From: an uncultured bacterium | Lineage (GTDB): Bacteria > Bacillota_I > Bacilli_A > RF39 > UBA660 | Length of the DNA: 35,108 bases | NCBI GenBank assembly: GCA_949293285.1 | Contig: CASFCU010000034.1 | Coordinates: 1-35,108, forward strand | Direction of reading: 5' to 3' | In this document: piece after piece, positions 22,744 to 31,826 of the stretch | Layout: the number at the start of each line of letters is the position of its first letter | Numbering within the stretch: the stretch's first letter is position 1 | Notes under the pieces: model-generated | Database searches by the model: none | Told to the model about the DNA's origin: nothing | The model's input: only the letters and a program-made list of their open reading frames with translations | Program-made: the position numbers and the translations under genes

Positions 22744-25700
22744 TTATCTGCTTAAACTTTTTGCTTCCCCTGCTGTTACTTCATAGGAAGGTTCTACTGG
22801 ATCAAGACCAACAGCGGTTGGCTCTATCGTAGTTAATATTTCTCTTATTTCATGTAGTTCTTCTTTTTGAGATGTTACATCTGCAGATTGAGATGTTGTT
22901 GGTGCTGCTGACAATGCTACTGTGCTTGTTTCATCTATTACTGGTTCTTCTCCAGCATCTGTTGAAGTATGACCTGAATCTCCGTAATCAATATCTGGGA
23001 ATGTCACATCTGCTTGCTGTTGTTGCTCTTCTCTATCTTCTTCAGCTTCTTTTTGAGATGTTACATCTGCAGATTGAGTTATTGTTGAGGCTGATGATAA
23101 TGCTACTGTGCTTGTTTCATCTATTACTGGTTCTTCTCCAGCATCTGTTGAAATATGCCCTGAATCTCCGTAATCAATATCTGGAAATGTCACATCACCA
23201 TCATATGATGGAGACAACTCCGTTTCTGGATGTGCTGGTTCTTCTCCACCTGTACTTATCGTTGCTGAATCACCTTCACTAATTAAATCACTAATCATAG
23301 ACAATTCATCTGCTTGCTGTTGTTGCTCTTCTCTATCTTCTTCTGCTTCTTCTTGAGCCACTTCTTCATTCTTTTCTGCAATTTCTTGGTCTACTTCTTC
23401 TCCTATTTCAGGATTATCATGTATCTGTTGAATTTGATCTATAAGTCCTGGTTCTAGTTCCATTCCGACCTCACTTGCTAACTCCTCTGCTTCTTCTTGA
23501 GTTATTTCTCCCTCTTGAGCCAAATTAATAATATTCTGAGCAACACTTTCTGCCTGTTCTATCTGCTGTTGATTTTCTTGCTCTTCTTGTTGATGCATTT
23601 CCTCTTTTTGTTGGTCTACTTCCTGTTGTTCACCTGATGTTAAATCTTCGTAAGAAACTTCTTCTTTTACAGTTGTTGTTGTTACTGTAGGTGCAGGAAC
23701 ACTGAAACTACCATCATATGGACTTGAGTATGTTCCTGCATATTTTTGACCTGACATTACTTTATAATTAGAATCCAAAGCTTTTTCATATCTTATATTA
23801 ATAAGTGCTGCAATATCATTCGTTTTTCCTTTAATTCCCAATAACTCATCTACACCATTTACCGTAACATCAAAAGGAATGTAACCAGAGGAAGTATTCC
23901 CCATTTTCATTGCTTGTTCAAAATTGTCAATTTCTTCTGCTAAAAGAGGGTTGGTAGCTTCTATTTCATTCAACAACTTTTGAGAATAATTACCTTTGGA
24001 AATTTCATTGGCATATTGGTCTAACCCATTTCGATATAGCAAGTTTGCAAATTCTGTCATATGTTGTGAAACTTTAGAATTAGCAAGAGAACGCATCTTA
24101 TCTATGTTATTTAGTAGAATTTGTCTGGCTGTTACGCAATTTTGGTTAACCAAAGCTTCATCAGTATATAGGACATATATATAGTTTAGTAAAGAATCTT
24201 TGCTTTCATCAATAAGAGTTCCATCGGGGTGTGTTTCTGTCGGATTTAGCAAACTTACTCCAGCTTTTGCTGCTCCATGATCTTCATGAAGATATAAAGC
24301 TTCTCCGTTTGCAATATTAGCGTTTCCATATAAGTAAGCATCAACAAGTGCTGCCGCTACAGTTTTGGCACCTTCGGTCAACTCCAATTTTTGAGCATCT
24401 TGTACGAAAAATTCATGAGCGGCTGCAATAAAGTCATCTGTATGTTCACTTGTCAAAGTATTATTTTTTCTATTTTCATTTACTACTGCTAGTTTTTCAA
24501 ACAAGCCCGTTAAAGCCTCTGTTGTCTTGGCATCTCCATTAGTTAAATAGTGGAAAGGTAAAGTAGTCGTAGCCGTTGATCCATAAATAGAAACAGTTGT
24601 ACAATATCCTTTAAAACCATCCATAAGTTGTTCGTAAGTTATATTGGTATTTCCAAATACTGCTAGCATTTGTTCTGGCGTATAGTTATTCACTACTACC
24701 TTGGCACATAGAAAATCATTTGTAAATGAATAAAGATAATTCTTGCCATCTTCATCTAATCTAAAATTATTGTCAATCCTAGTTAATATATTGGCTTCGT
24801 ATCCATAGCATAAAGCACTTAAAACTTCGTTAAGTTGATCAACATTTTTATACTGTTTTAAAAATTCTCTAACGTTTTCTTGTGATAAAAAGTTGATTGT
24901 TGTGGATGGGACCTTCATCGTTGTACAATAGCTAGAAATTGCATTATTTAACTGTTGCGTTGCTATTATACTTGGAGTCTGAGTGTGTCCTGTACCAGGA
25001 TTTAGTGTATTACCACTATTCTTTTTTGATTGAAATACTTTGAATAGTACTCCACCAACGGTTAATCCCGTTATTGCTGCTAGTAATTTGGCAACATGTT
25101 TTTTTATCCATTTCCCTACTCTAACATGAAGTTTTTCTTTTCCAACAGGTACCAAAGTACTATCTTGAATTTCAGGAACAGCTCCTTTAACTTGTGAGGC
25201 TGGATAACCTTCCTTATTTAAGTGGATACCTGGAGTTGGTGTTTTTTCACCTTCTTTACGTGAATCATTCTCTTTTCTCGATTGCTCCATCGATGGAGGA
25301 GTTATTACCGGACCACTTGCAAGGCTTTTTCCTGCTTCCCTATTTCGTGTTTCTTGGTTATCTGTTTTTTGAGTACTTGTTTGTGGTGTTACCGGACTAC
25401 TTTGTGAAGAAATTCCACTTCTGATACTTGGTGCTTGCCCTTGCTCTTTGCCAGTTTCTTGTAATGATGATGGTAGTGAAATTACCGGACCACTTGCAAA
25501 TCTTCTTCCTACTTCCCTATTTTGTGTTTCTTGCTTGTTTGTTTGTGGAGTATCTGTTTGTGGAGCCATTCTGGTTACGTCCTTTGGTGTTGATTGTGAT
25601 TGAACTCTTCTATGGGTAAGTGAGGGCTGCTCTTGTTTTGCAGCTATCTTAACAGGATTTCCTTGTAATTTTAATTTATAAATACTCTGAAATTTTTTAA

Positions 25701-26523
25701 AGTCCTCTTCCGGAAGTCTTCCAGCAATATATAAGTTTCTAACATATTCTAAGGTTGCAATCTCCCTATTATTTTCTGCTAGTCTTTCTATTTCCCTTAT
25801 TTCTTCCGGTGATAACTTTCCGGCATTTCTCAATTCATCTTTTCTAAAATATTCTTCTAATTCTTGATCCTCTATCGATTTGTTAAGTGATCCTACATTG
25901 TTAGCAGGAACCATGATTTTCTTTTTGTAATAATTACAAAGTCTATCATATACCTTCTGAGAAATAGCACCAGCATCTTTTCTTGCCCTAAGAGCCTCTA
26001 ATCTAGCTACGCTTTCATTTTGCTTAGCTAATATTTTCACTTCTTCTAACTCCTGAGAAGAGATCTTCCCTTCATTAATTAGTGCTAACTTTTTGAAATA
26101 GTCGGCAAGAGCATTGTTTTGAGTTGAGGCAACTCCAACTTGTGAAGTTTTTCCCTTTTCAGATTCAACTGTGCTATTTTCTGATACTTGACCATGTTGA
26201 ACTGTTACCGGTTTCGTATCAACAGTACTTTTTACTTGTGATTTTAGGATTTCAGCTTGTAGTGAGGCCATAGCCGTTTTATCATTTGCTGATATTTGGG
26301 AAAATAGCCCTTTTCTCTGTGCTTTTTCTAATCCTTTGTTCATAACATTAAATCCTGCATTGGTTATTAGATAATATAATTCCTCTAAGTGTTTTTGTTC
26401 ATTGTAATCCTCTATGACTGCTTCACCATTATCATTTCGAAATCCAATCATCGTTTTGATTATGATTTCACCTGTTTTTTCATCAATATCATAAATAAAA
26501 TAAATCTTTCTATAATTATTCAT
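22744..26523 (-). CDS. Very large membrane protein with helical, Pro/Ser-rich and Glu/Gln-rich repeats
   Basis: A 1259-residue protein with one internal transmembrane segment (LLAAITGLTVGGVLFKVF, about residues 475-493). Cytoplasmic-like N terminus: two 65-residue helical repeats (about 136-203 and 219-286; both run EYF/DYF, GK(I/L)S, then a YKKK/YKLK end). A Pro/Ser/Gln linker follows with a duplicated ASGPVI-PPS-type block (about 337 and 398). After the membrane segment lies a helical domain of about 430 residues with scattered Cys and no known motif. The C terminus is extremely Glu/Gln-rich (about 955-1070), ending in two 62-residue repeats. There is no N-terminal signal peptide. It follows the Ig-like protein by 19 bases, with AAGGTGA before its ATG, so the two probably work together. 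I do not recognise a family. Confidence 0.7.
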   Translation of the reverse strand: MNNYRKIYFIYDIDEKTGEIIIKTMIGFRNDNGEAVIEDYNEQKHLEELYYLITNAGFNVMNKGLEKAQRKGLFSQISANDKTAMASLQAEILKSQVKSTVDTKPVTVQHGQVSENSTVESEKGKTSQVGVASTQNNALADYFKKLALINEGKISSQELEEVKILAKQNESVARLEALRARKDAGAISQKVYDRLCNYYKKKIMVPANNVGSLNKSIEDQELEEYFRKDELRNAGKLSPEEIREIERLAENNREIATLEYVRNLYIAGRLPEEDFKKFQSIYKLKLQGNPVKIAAKQEQPSLTHRRVQSQSTPKDVTRMAPQTDTPQTNKQETQNREVGRRFASGPVISLPSSLQETGKEQGQAPSIRSGISSQSSPVTPQTSTQKTDNQETRNREAGKSLASGPVITPPSMEQSRKENDSRKEGEKTPTPGIHLNKEGYPASQVKGAVPEIQDSTLVPVGKEKLHVRVGKWIKKHVAKLLAAITGLTVGGVLFKVFQSKKNSGNTLNPGTGHTQTPSIIATQQLNNAISSYCTTMKVPSTTINFLSQENVREFLKQYKNVDQLNEVLSALCYGYEANILTRIDNNFRLDEDGKNYLYSFTNDFLCAKVVVNNYTPEQMLAVFGNTNITYEQLMDGFKGYCTTVSIYGSTATTTLPFHYLTNGDAKTTEALTGLFEKLAVVNENRKNNTLTSEHTDDFIAAAHEFFVQDAQKLELTEGAKTVAAALVDAYLYGNANIANGEALYLHEDHGAAKAGVSLLNPTETHPDGTLIDESKDSLLNYIYVLYTDEALVNQNCVTARQILLNNIDKMRSLANSKVSQHMTEFANLLYRNGLDQYANEISKGNYSQKLLNEIEATNPLLAEEIDNFEQAMKMGNTSSGYIPFDVTVNGVDELLGIKGKTNDIAALINIRYEKALDSNYKVMSGQKYAGTYSSPYDGSFSVPAPTVTTTTVKEEVSYEDLTSGEQQEVDQQKEEMHQQEEQENQQQIEQAESVAQNIINLAQEGEITQEEAEELASEVGMELEPGLIDQIQQIHDNPEIGEEVDQEIAEKNEEVAQEEAEEDREEQQQQADELSMISDLISEGDSATISTGGEEPAHPETELSPSYDGDVTFPDIDYGDSGHISTDAGEEPVIDETSTVALSSASTITQSADVTSQKEAEEDREEQQQQADVTFPDIDYGDSGHTSTDAGEEPVIDETSTVALSAAPTTSQSADVTSQKEELHEIREILTTIEPTAVGLDPVEPSYEVTAGEAKSLSR
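22861..23196 (-). repeat. Tandem 186-bp coding repeat at the 3' end of the giant gene
   Basis: Two in-frame 186-base (62-codon) units begin at 22861 and 23047; over the first 150 bases they differ at only about ten positions. Each encodes VTFPDIDYGDSGH then STDAGEEPVIDETSTVALS. The EAEEDREEQQQQAD segment within the unit also recurs at 23311-23350, 300 bases from 23011, with one mismatch in 40 bases. Unequal recombination could change copy number without a frameshift. Confidence 0.85.
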
Positions 26524-26542
26524 TATTATTCACCTTCATTTC

Positions 26543-28867
26543 TTAATCTACTACCCTAGTGTTACCCGTCATCGTGTAGCCTTGGTCTAACAAGGTTTGA
26601 TCATTGTATATACTCCATTTATAATCCGTGTAAGCATCTTTTATTAATGTACGTTTTCTATATTTGTATTTATAGACATCTTTGTAAACTGGAGTTCTGA
26701 TTTCTTCATATCCCACTAATGCTTTAACTACTCCAAATATTTCTACTTCCTTAGTTGCCGTTTGATTACACTCTACTACTACACCTTCAGGAGTTTTGAT
26801 GGTGTTTGACGAAGAAACGATAGAGACAGATCTAGTATATTTGTTCCATATTTTCTTAGGTGCTCTTGTACATCCTGTTCCACAATCTGACCAGTCTAAT
26901 CCTACAAACTCATATTTTACTGCTAGTGTGCTAGTAGGAACTCCTGTTGTAGTAACCATACCTTCATATTTCCAATCCTCTCCAACTTTTATAGCATATG
27001 TTGTAGTGGTAGTTTCTGTTCCCAATCTATAGTATGTATATCCAGTACAATATGTTTGATTTATAGTTCCCACTTTTATGATTTGATTTGAGTATATTGG
27101 ATCTCCCTTAGAATAATTGTAGTAATCTACTTCTTGGGTTTTTCCTAAATCAACTACTTCTACTAACTTGTATTTTCCAAATGATGGTGGGTTTGATGGA
27201 TTATACGTACTAGTTATCCATCCTTCCCAAGCTCCATATTGAGCTGGTATATCCTTTTTATATTGATATTCTAAATTGTTTCTTTTTTCGACCGTTATAC
27301 TACATACTGCTTTATTTCCAGCATTATCTTTTACGTATCCATAAACAGTATGTGTTCCAACTGAACTAATTACATAGCTTGTATTTCCAGCATAAGTTTC
27401 TGTTTTACCAATTCCAAAATTTGCAATTCCACTTGCTGCATCTGTTCTTGAATTAAATCCAATAGTCACATCAGATGTGTAATATCCATTAGAATTAAAT
27501 GTTCCACTTGTTACTTTTAATGAACAGCTTGGTTTTGTCACATCTTTTTTTACAGCAATACTACAAGTTGCAGTATTTCCGTTAGTATCTTTTACATATC
27601 CATAGACCGTTGTAATTCCATCTTTTGTAACTGTGTAAGTATTATTTCCGGCATATGTTTCATTTGTTCCTAATCCGAATCCACTGATACTAGCTCCATT
27701 TGTTGTTGTCTTGGAAGCAAATTCTACGTTTACGTTTCCTACATACCAACCGTTACTTCCTAAAGTACCGCTTGCAATTTTCAACACACAAGATGGGGTA
27801 GAATCCATTACTTCTGCATTACGTTTTACAGTTATGTCACAAACTGAGACATTTCCGGCATTATCCTTTACATATCCATAGACTTTGTGGGTACCGTTCG
27901 TATCTATTGTATATCTTGCTTTGTTATTATATGTTGGTGTAGAACTAGTAGATATTCCATAGGCATTGACACCACTTGTTGCATCAGTTCTGCTGGTAAA
28001 TCCAACAATAACATCAGATACATAGCTTCCATCTGATCCTTTTGTTCCAGATAGTACTGATAAGGCACATCCCGGTTTCACGGTGTCTTTTTTTACTATG
28101 ATGCTACATACCGAAGTTTTTCCATTTGAATCTTTTACATATCCATAAACAGTTGTGCTTCCTTCATTCGTAACTGTATAAGAATCATTTTTGTTATAAT
28201 CCACTTTTCCAGTTCCTAATCCATAGCTAACAATACTAGCACCATCAGTAGTTGTTTTAGATTTAAATTTGACTACAATATTTGAATTATACCAACCATT
28301 ATTTCCTAAAGTTCCACTAGATACATAAAGTACGCAAGATGGCCCTGAACTAATAGGTGGGTTTGGATTATCTCCGTTATTGTTTCCACCGTTGTTATCA
28401 CCACTATTACCACCATTCGGATTTTCTGGCTCACATATTGCTGCAGTACAGTAAGAATAACATCCTAAGGTAACTAGAATATAGTCTTCTTCGTCGTTAC
28501 ACTTTAGATTTACTTTCATTTCGTATTCATTATCTTTTTTCGTTAGAGTGACATATGATTTTTGAGTATCACAAGCATCTCCGTTCTTATCAGTAAATGG
28601 CAACAATAGATTCAAATCTATCATTTCTTGTAAAGTTAAAGTCACCTCATCTCCTACTTCTTGTGGTAATTTGTCAGTAGTAAAATAAGGTATTGCTGCA
28701 TTCTTCATTTCTTGAATATTTGCATTAAATATCCTGTTATTGATTCCTTTCATATTAGGCATTGGTAATAGCCAAACTAATAACAATACTAATATTATTA
28801 TTAGTATTAAGCTTATTATGAATGTCTTAATCGGAAGTCCTCTTCTTTCTTCATCATCAGTATACAT
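26543..28867 (-). CDS. Membrane-anchored surface protein with four Ig-like repeats
   Basis: A 774-residue protein with a short charged N terminus and one transmembrane helix (about residues 13-34), so most of it is outside the cell. Residues 45-150 form a small pilin-like helical/beta region (NIQEMKNAAIPYFTTDKLP, then a Cys-rich GCYSYCTAAIC). A Gly/Asn linker leads to four Ig-like repeats of about 88 residues (172-260, 262-349, 351-440, 442-528). Each starts with PxC and ends YGYVKDxxGNxxxC, a Cys pair placed for an intradomain disulfide. A 240-residue Tyr-rich C-terminal domain follows. No LPxTG motif is seen. It begins one base after the smr stop, and its ribosome-binding site lies inside smr. 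Function unknown; a surface or adhesive role is inferred. Confidence 0.75.
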   Translation of the reverse strand: MYTDDEERRGLPIKTFIISLILIIILVLLLVWLLPMPNMKGINNRIFNANIQEMKNAAIPYFTTDKLPQEVGDEVTLTLQEMIDLNLLLPFTDKNGDACDTQKSYVTLTKKDNEYEMKVNLKCNDEEDYILVTLGCYSYCTAAICEPENPNGGNSGDNNGGNNNGDNPNPPISSGPSCVLYVSSGTLGNNGWYNSNIVVKFKSKTTTDGASIVSYGLGTGKVDYNKNDSYTVTNEGSTTVYGYVKDSNGKTSVCSIIVKKDTVKPGCALSVLSGTKGSDGSYVSDVIVGFTSRTDATSGVNAYGISTSSTPTYNNKARYTIDTNGTHKVYGYVKDNAGNVSVCDITVKRNAEVMDSTPSCVLKIASGTLGSNGWYVGNVNVEFASKTTTNGASISGFGLGTNETYAGNNTYTVTKDGITTVYGYVKDTNGNTATCSIAVKKDVTKPSCSLKVTSGTFNSNGYYTSDVTIGFNSRTDAASGIANFGIGKTETYAGNTSYVISSVGTHTVYGYVKDNAGNKAVCSITVEKRNNLEYQYKKDIPAQYGAWEGWITSTYNPSNPPSFGKYKLVEVVDLGKTQEVDYYNYSKGDPIYSNQIIKVGTINQTYCTGYTYYRLGTETTTTTYAIKVGEDWKYEGMVTTTGVPTSTLAVKYEFVGLDWSDCGTGCTRAPKKIWNKYTRSVSIVSSSNTIKTPEGVVVECNQTATKEVEIFGVVKALVGYEEIRTPVYKDVYKYKYRKRTLIKDAYTDYKWSIYNDQTLLDQGYTMTGNTRVVD

Positions 28868-28868
28868 A

Positions 28869-29162
28869 TTACATTTCCCCCTTCAAGTTATGTGGTGTAT
28901 TATACACCATAATGTCTTTTTTGTCAACTTTTTTACGTATTTTAACCAATGTACATCCCATATTAAAATAATCTGTTCCAAATTCTAAAACTCTTTTATC
29001 CATTTTCAACAAATTGTACACTTCCTTTTTTAATATTCCTTTTCCTATTCCATGAATTATAGCCACTTCTTCATTTCCTAAGTTGTAATTATCATTTATA
29101 AAGCTTTTCACGAGAATAGAAGCATTTATTCGATCTTCACCATGCAAATCTATTTGAGGCAT
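28869..29162 (-). CDS. Stand-alone Smr-domain protein
   Basis: A 97-residue single Smr (small MutS-related) domain: MPQIDLHGEDR at the start and IIHGIGKGILKKEV in the middle give the DLHG and HGxG motifs. Smr domains nick or bind nucleic acids; some stand-alone Smr proteins rescue or cleave mRNA at collided ribosomes. I chose ATG 29160-29162, one base after the kinase stop (TAG-T-ATG), which places the start at the domain edge and implies coupling. An ATG seven codons upstream (29183) is in frame but overlaps the kinase and has its AG-rich site too far away. Length is typical of a lone domain without the MutS2 part. Confidence 0.85.
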   Translation of the reverse strand: MPQIDLHGEDRINASILVKSFINDNYNLGNEEVAIIHGIGKGILKKEVYNLLKMDKRVLEFGTDYFNMGCTLVKIRKKVDKKDIMVYNTPHNLKGEM

Positions 29163-29163
29163 A

Positions 29164-30066
29164 CTACTTCGATATTGTATCATTGTATTTTTTGGTTACC
29201 TCTTCTAAAGTAGGAATCGAAAGTCTACTTCCTATTTTTAAAACAGAAAGTGCTCCTGTTATATTTGAGAAAAGCAAGGCTTTTTCTATATCGAATCCAC
29301 TAGCTAAAGCATAAACAAAAGCTCCATGAAAAATGTCACCAGCACCAGTTGAATCAACAGCCTTTACTTTAATACTAGGGATTAATTTATATCCATTAGA
29401 GTAAGTAAAACAACCCCTATCCTCCAGTGTAATAATTACATTATGTCCAAATTCCTGTTTCAGTTTGTCATAAGCCTCTTTAATAGTATCTATTTTTTCA
29501 TAATCAATTTTAACATGAGAAAATTCTTCCGCAAAATCATGAGAACAAACCACATAATCTACGATATGTGCAAATTCTACAGTTGCTTCTTTCATGCTAC
29601 CAGCATCTAAAATTTTCACCGCATTTGGATTTTTTCTTATTACTTCCATAGAAAAATCTCTTTCGTACCCATCGAACAATAGATAATCAAATTCATCATC
29701 GACTAACATTGGTCTCATCTGAATATTTTTATCTCTACTAGTTAATATAGTCCTACTTCCAATAGATGTATTGGAAATAATATAACTAGAAGTTGTAGAA
29801 ATGGTACTGTCTGTTTGTAAGTACTTCATATTAACGCCAATCTTAGAATATTCGTTTTTTATTTTGTCACCGTAGTAATCATTGCCAACCACCCCAGCAA
29901 AGTAAGTGTCAAGTCCCCATTTGGCAAGAAGATAGGCGCAATTAGAAGCGCTTCCTCCACCACATTCTACTTTTCCTTGAATTCTTATTTTCTTATTTTC
30001 GATTGGATAATGATCAAGTGGTAACGTAATATCATACGCTGATTGGCCAATACACATTATTTTCAT
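29164..30066 (-). CDS. PfkB-family carbohydrate kinase
   Basis: This 300-residue ribokinase-like cytoplasmic kinase phosphorylates a sugar or nucleoside using ATP. It has the substrate-binding GGGSASNCAYLLAKWG, the VVGNDYYGD loop, and the C-terminal signature VDSTGAGDIFHGAF with the catalytic Asp. Length is normal. The exact substrate cannot be read from sequence; ribokinase, fructokinase and 2-keto-3-deoxygluconate kinase share this fold. I chose ATG 30064-30066, five bases after GGTGGAG; a GTG at 30072 is in frame but overlaps that site. It is the first gene of the leftward operon leading to smr and the surface proteins. Confidence 0.88.
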   Translation of the reverse strand: MKIMCIGQSAYDITLPLDHYPIENKKIRIQGKVECGGGSASNCAYLLAKWGLDTYFAGVVGNDYYGDKIKNEYSKIGVNMKYLQTDSTISTTSSYIISNTSIGSRTILTSRDKNIQMRPMLVDDEFDYLLFDGYERDFSMEVIRKNPNAVKILDAGSMKEATVEFAHIVDYVVCSHDFAEEFSHVKIDYEKIDTIKEAYDKLKQEFGHNVIITLEDRGCFTYSNGYKLIPSIKVKAVDSTGAGDIFHGAFVYALASGFDIEKALLFSNITGALSVLKIGSRLSIPTLEEVTKKYNDTISK

Positions 30067-30087
30067 ATCCACTCCACCTTCAGATTT

Positions 30088-30096
30088 ATTATATCA
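30088..30096 (-). promoter_or_regulatory. Extended -10 promoter of the kinase-smr-surface operon
   Basis: On the minus strand TGATATAAT (30088-30096) is an extended -10 box about 20 bases before the kinase start. It lies within the decayed tail of the upstream Abi-like gene, so the present promoter occupies former coding sequence. Confidence 0.45.
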
Positions 30097-30123
30097 AATG
30101 TGTATACCTATTTAAAGCTATTT

Positions 30124-30330
30124 TTATATTTTTATCAAAATTATATCGTCGAAGTGAACATTTTCAAAATATGTATTATCATCTTTTTTAAACACATATT
30201 TATACGTATTAACAACAGAATAATAGGAATAATTATCTATTATATTCATGGCTATATTTTTATCATCGATAATTACATTTTTATTTTCTAAATGTTCTAT
30301 TAATTCTTTGTTGTTTTTGTATTCCTTCAT
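30124..30330 (-). pseudogene. Truncated Abi_2/AbiD-F-like abortive-infection gene
   Basis: The 68-residue reading frame resembles the N terminus of Abi_2-type proteins, with NKELIEHLENKNVIIDDKNIA, DNYSYYSVVNTYKYVF and FDDII. Full members are about 300 residues with a HEPN RNase-like domain. Just past the stop, a shifted frame reads FDKNIK, as expected next in the family (LY-FD-K), then a stop: a short deletion or shift truncated the gene. The HEPN catalytic part is missing, so this is a remnant. It lies between the parB-like remnant and the kinase. Identification is from motif memory, hence moderate confidence. Confidence 0.6.
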
Positions 30331-30539
30331 ATATAATATTCCCCCATAAATAAAAATTGACTTAGGGCTTCATAAGTTTCCTGAGTACTAACCGGTATGA
30401 GTGTATCAGAAATTAATCCTATTGTCAATTGAATTTCTGCCAATGAATTTTTGCCAGCTTAAGTTTAAAATTTTGATTTCTTTATAGTTTTTGTTATTAT
30501 AAAAAGGAATTTATTATATTTAAAGGTAGTGTAATTTTA

Positions 30540-31302
30540 TTAGTGTATTTTATTTTGATAATTTTCTATTGCCTCAATTATATATTTTTCAATATATCTT
30601 TTATCTCTCTTTAATAACTCTTTTGGTAATACTGCTTCTATTTTCTCTCTATCAAAAGTTATCTTATCGTTTTGATCGCCTTTCTTTTCATCTAATATTT
30701 TTTCTAATGAGTTAAAATCCAATTTATTTAAATAAGATAATTCTACTGCTGTTGTTATGCCCAAAGTCAAATAAGTTTTTTTATCATGAATAACAGTATC
30801 GTCAACTATCTTTAGTAATTCTGGAATTAAATAAGTAAGTCTTATATATTTCCTAACCTGTTCTCTAGATTCTCCACTAACTTTTGCAATCAATTCAATG
30901 GAGTTAACTTCTGCACATCTTGTGTAAAAGTGTCTTTTTTTTACCTTGGTGCTTGATTGCATCTAATTTCATTTTATATGCAAAAGCTTTTTCAGAAGGT
31001 AAAATTTTACTTCTGTATATATTTGAATCTACCATATAAATGATTGCTTCATCATCATTCAAATTTTCTATATAACAATCTGCTTCTTCTACTCCGTTTA
31101 ATTCAAGTGCTATTTTTCTTCTATGACCTGATATCATTTCAAATCTTCCATTTTCTTTTCTTCTAACTACTAGTGGATTTAATAACCCGTTTTCTCTTAT
31201 ACTTGTTATAAGTTCATTTAAAGAATCGTCTTTATTAACTTTAAATGGATGATTCTCAAAAGAATCAATGTCACTTAATTTTATTTTTACTATTTCTTGC
31301 AT
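30540..31302 (-). pseudogene. Frameshifted ParB-like partition/nucleoid-occlusion protein
   Basis: Two overlapping frames together make one ParB/Srx-type protein of about 250 residues. The N-terminal piece (30904-31302) has the ParB nuclease-like fold: LNPLVVRRKENGRFEMISGHRRKIA and NIYRSKILPSEKAFAYKMK. The C-terminal piece (to 30540) has the helix-turn-helix ELIAKVSGESREQVRKYIRLTYLIPELL. They meet at an eight-A run (30937-30944) in the coding strand: skipping one A joins them as KK-RHFYTRCAEVNS. A second reading with two single-base losses would give KKKDTFTQDVQKLNS, which looks more ParB-like. It could be a decayed plasmid or ICE gene, a programmed slip, or an assembly error. It follows the XRE gene by five bases. 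Confidence 0.75.
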
Positions 31303-31307
31303 TCGTT

Positions 31308-31775
31308 TTATTCTCCTCCTTTAATTTCATAATTTAATTTCCATTCAATATATCTTTCGTACGTTATTTTTCTTTTACTTCTTTTAACTCTCATTTCATT
31401 CCACTCATTCATAAATTTACTTATTAAAAGGGTATTATCATTATAGTAAGTAATAGGTAAATCTATTTGATATTCTGGATGTAGTTCTTCTAACCACATT
31501 AAGGTATAAACAATACTTGCTGATTCTTTAAAGTCATACTCTTTAATGGTATTTATTCTCACATTTAATATATTTGATATTTCTAAAAGTCTATCATCTT
31601 TAGGGGATCTTATACCATTTTCATAGTTTGTTATTGTTCTTCTTTTTCTTTTGCCTTTTAATTTTAATTTATCTGCAAGTTCATCTTGAGTTATTTGTCT
31701 AAACTGTCTTACAAAAGAAATTCTAGACCCCTGTGATAAATCTTTTAATCTTGGTTTTAAATACATTAATTGCAC
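31308..31775 (-). CDS. XRE-family helix-turn-helix regulator
   Basis: A 155-residue regulator with an N-terminal HTH (FVRQFRQITQDELADKLKLKGKRKRRTITNYENG, about residues 20-60) and an acidic, Trp-containing C-terminal domain of unknown type. I chose the GTG at 31773-31775, eight bases after a strong GGAGG; an upstream ATG at 31823 would start inside the terminator-like hairpin and has no site. It lies five bases before the parB-like gene, in the same direction, as in plasmid and integrative-element cargo. Inferred to regulate itself or the neighbouring parB and Abi remnants. Confidence 0.8.
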   Translation of the reverse strand: MQLMYLKPRLKDLSQGSRISFVRQFRQITQDELADKLKLKGKRKRRTITNYENGIRSPKDDRLLEISNILNVRINTIKEYDFKESASIVYTLMWLEELHPEYQIDLPITYYNDNTLLISKFMNEWNEMRVKRSKRKITYERYIEWKLNYEIKGGE

Positions 31776-31826
31776 TTTTTTCACCTCCTTTTTCTTGCCG
31801 CACATAAATGCTGTTTCATACAAAAA

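Noticed and set aside
22872-23282. A 136-codon Leu-rich open frame on the plus strand
   Set aside because: It is antisense to the acidic Glu/Gln repeat of the giant gene. The Leu-rich content follows from the complement of the repeated codons, and no ribosome-binding site precedes it.
26543-28867. Classical type IV prepilin
   Set aside because: The N terminus has a hydrophobic helix, but there is no G-(F/M)-x4-E cleavage motif (GLPIKT has no Glu at +5) and no pilus assembly genes nearby.
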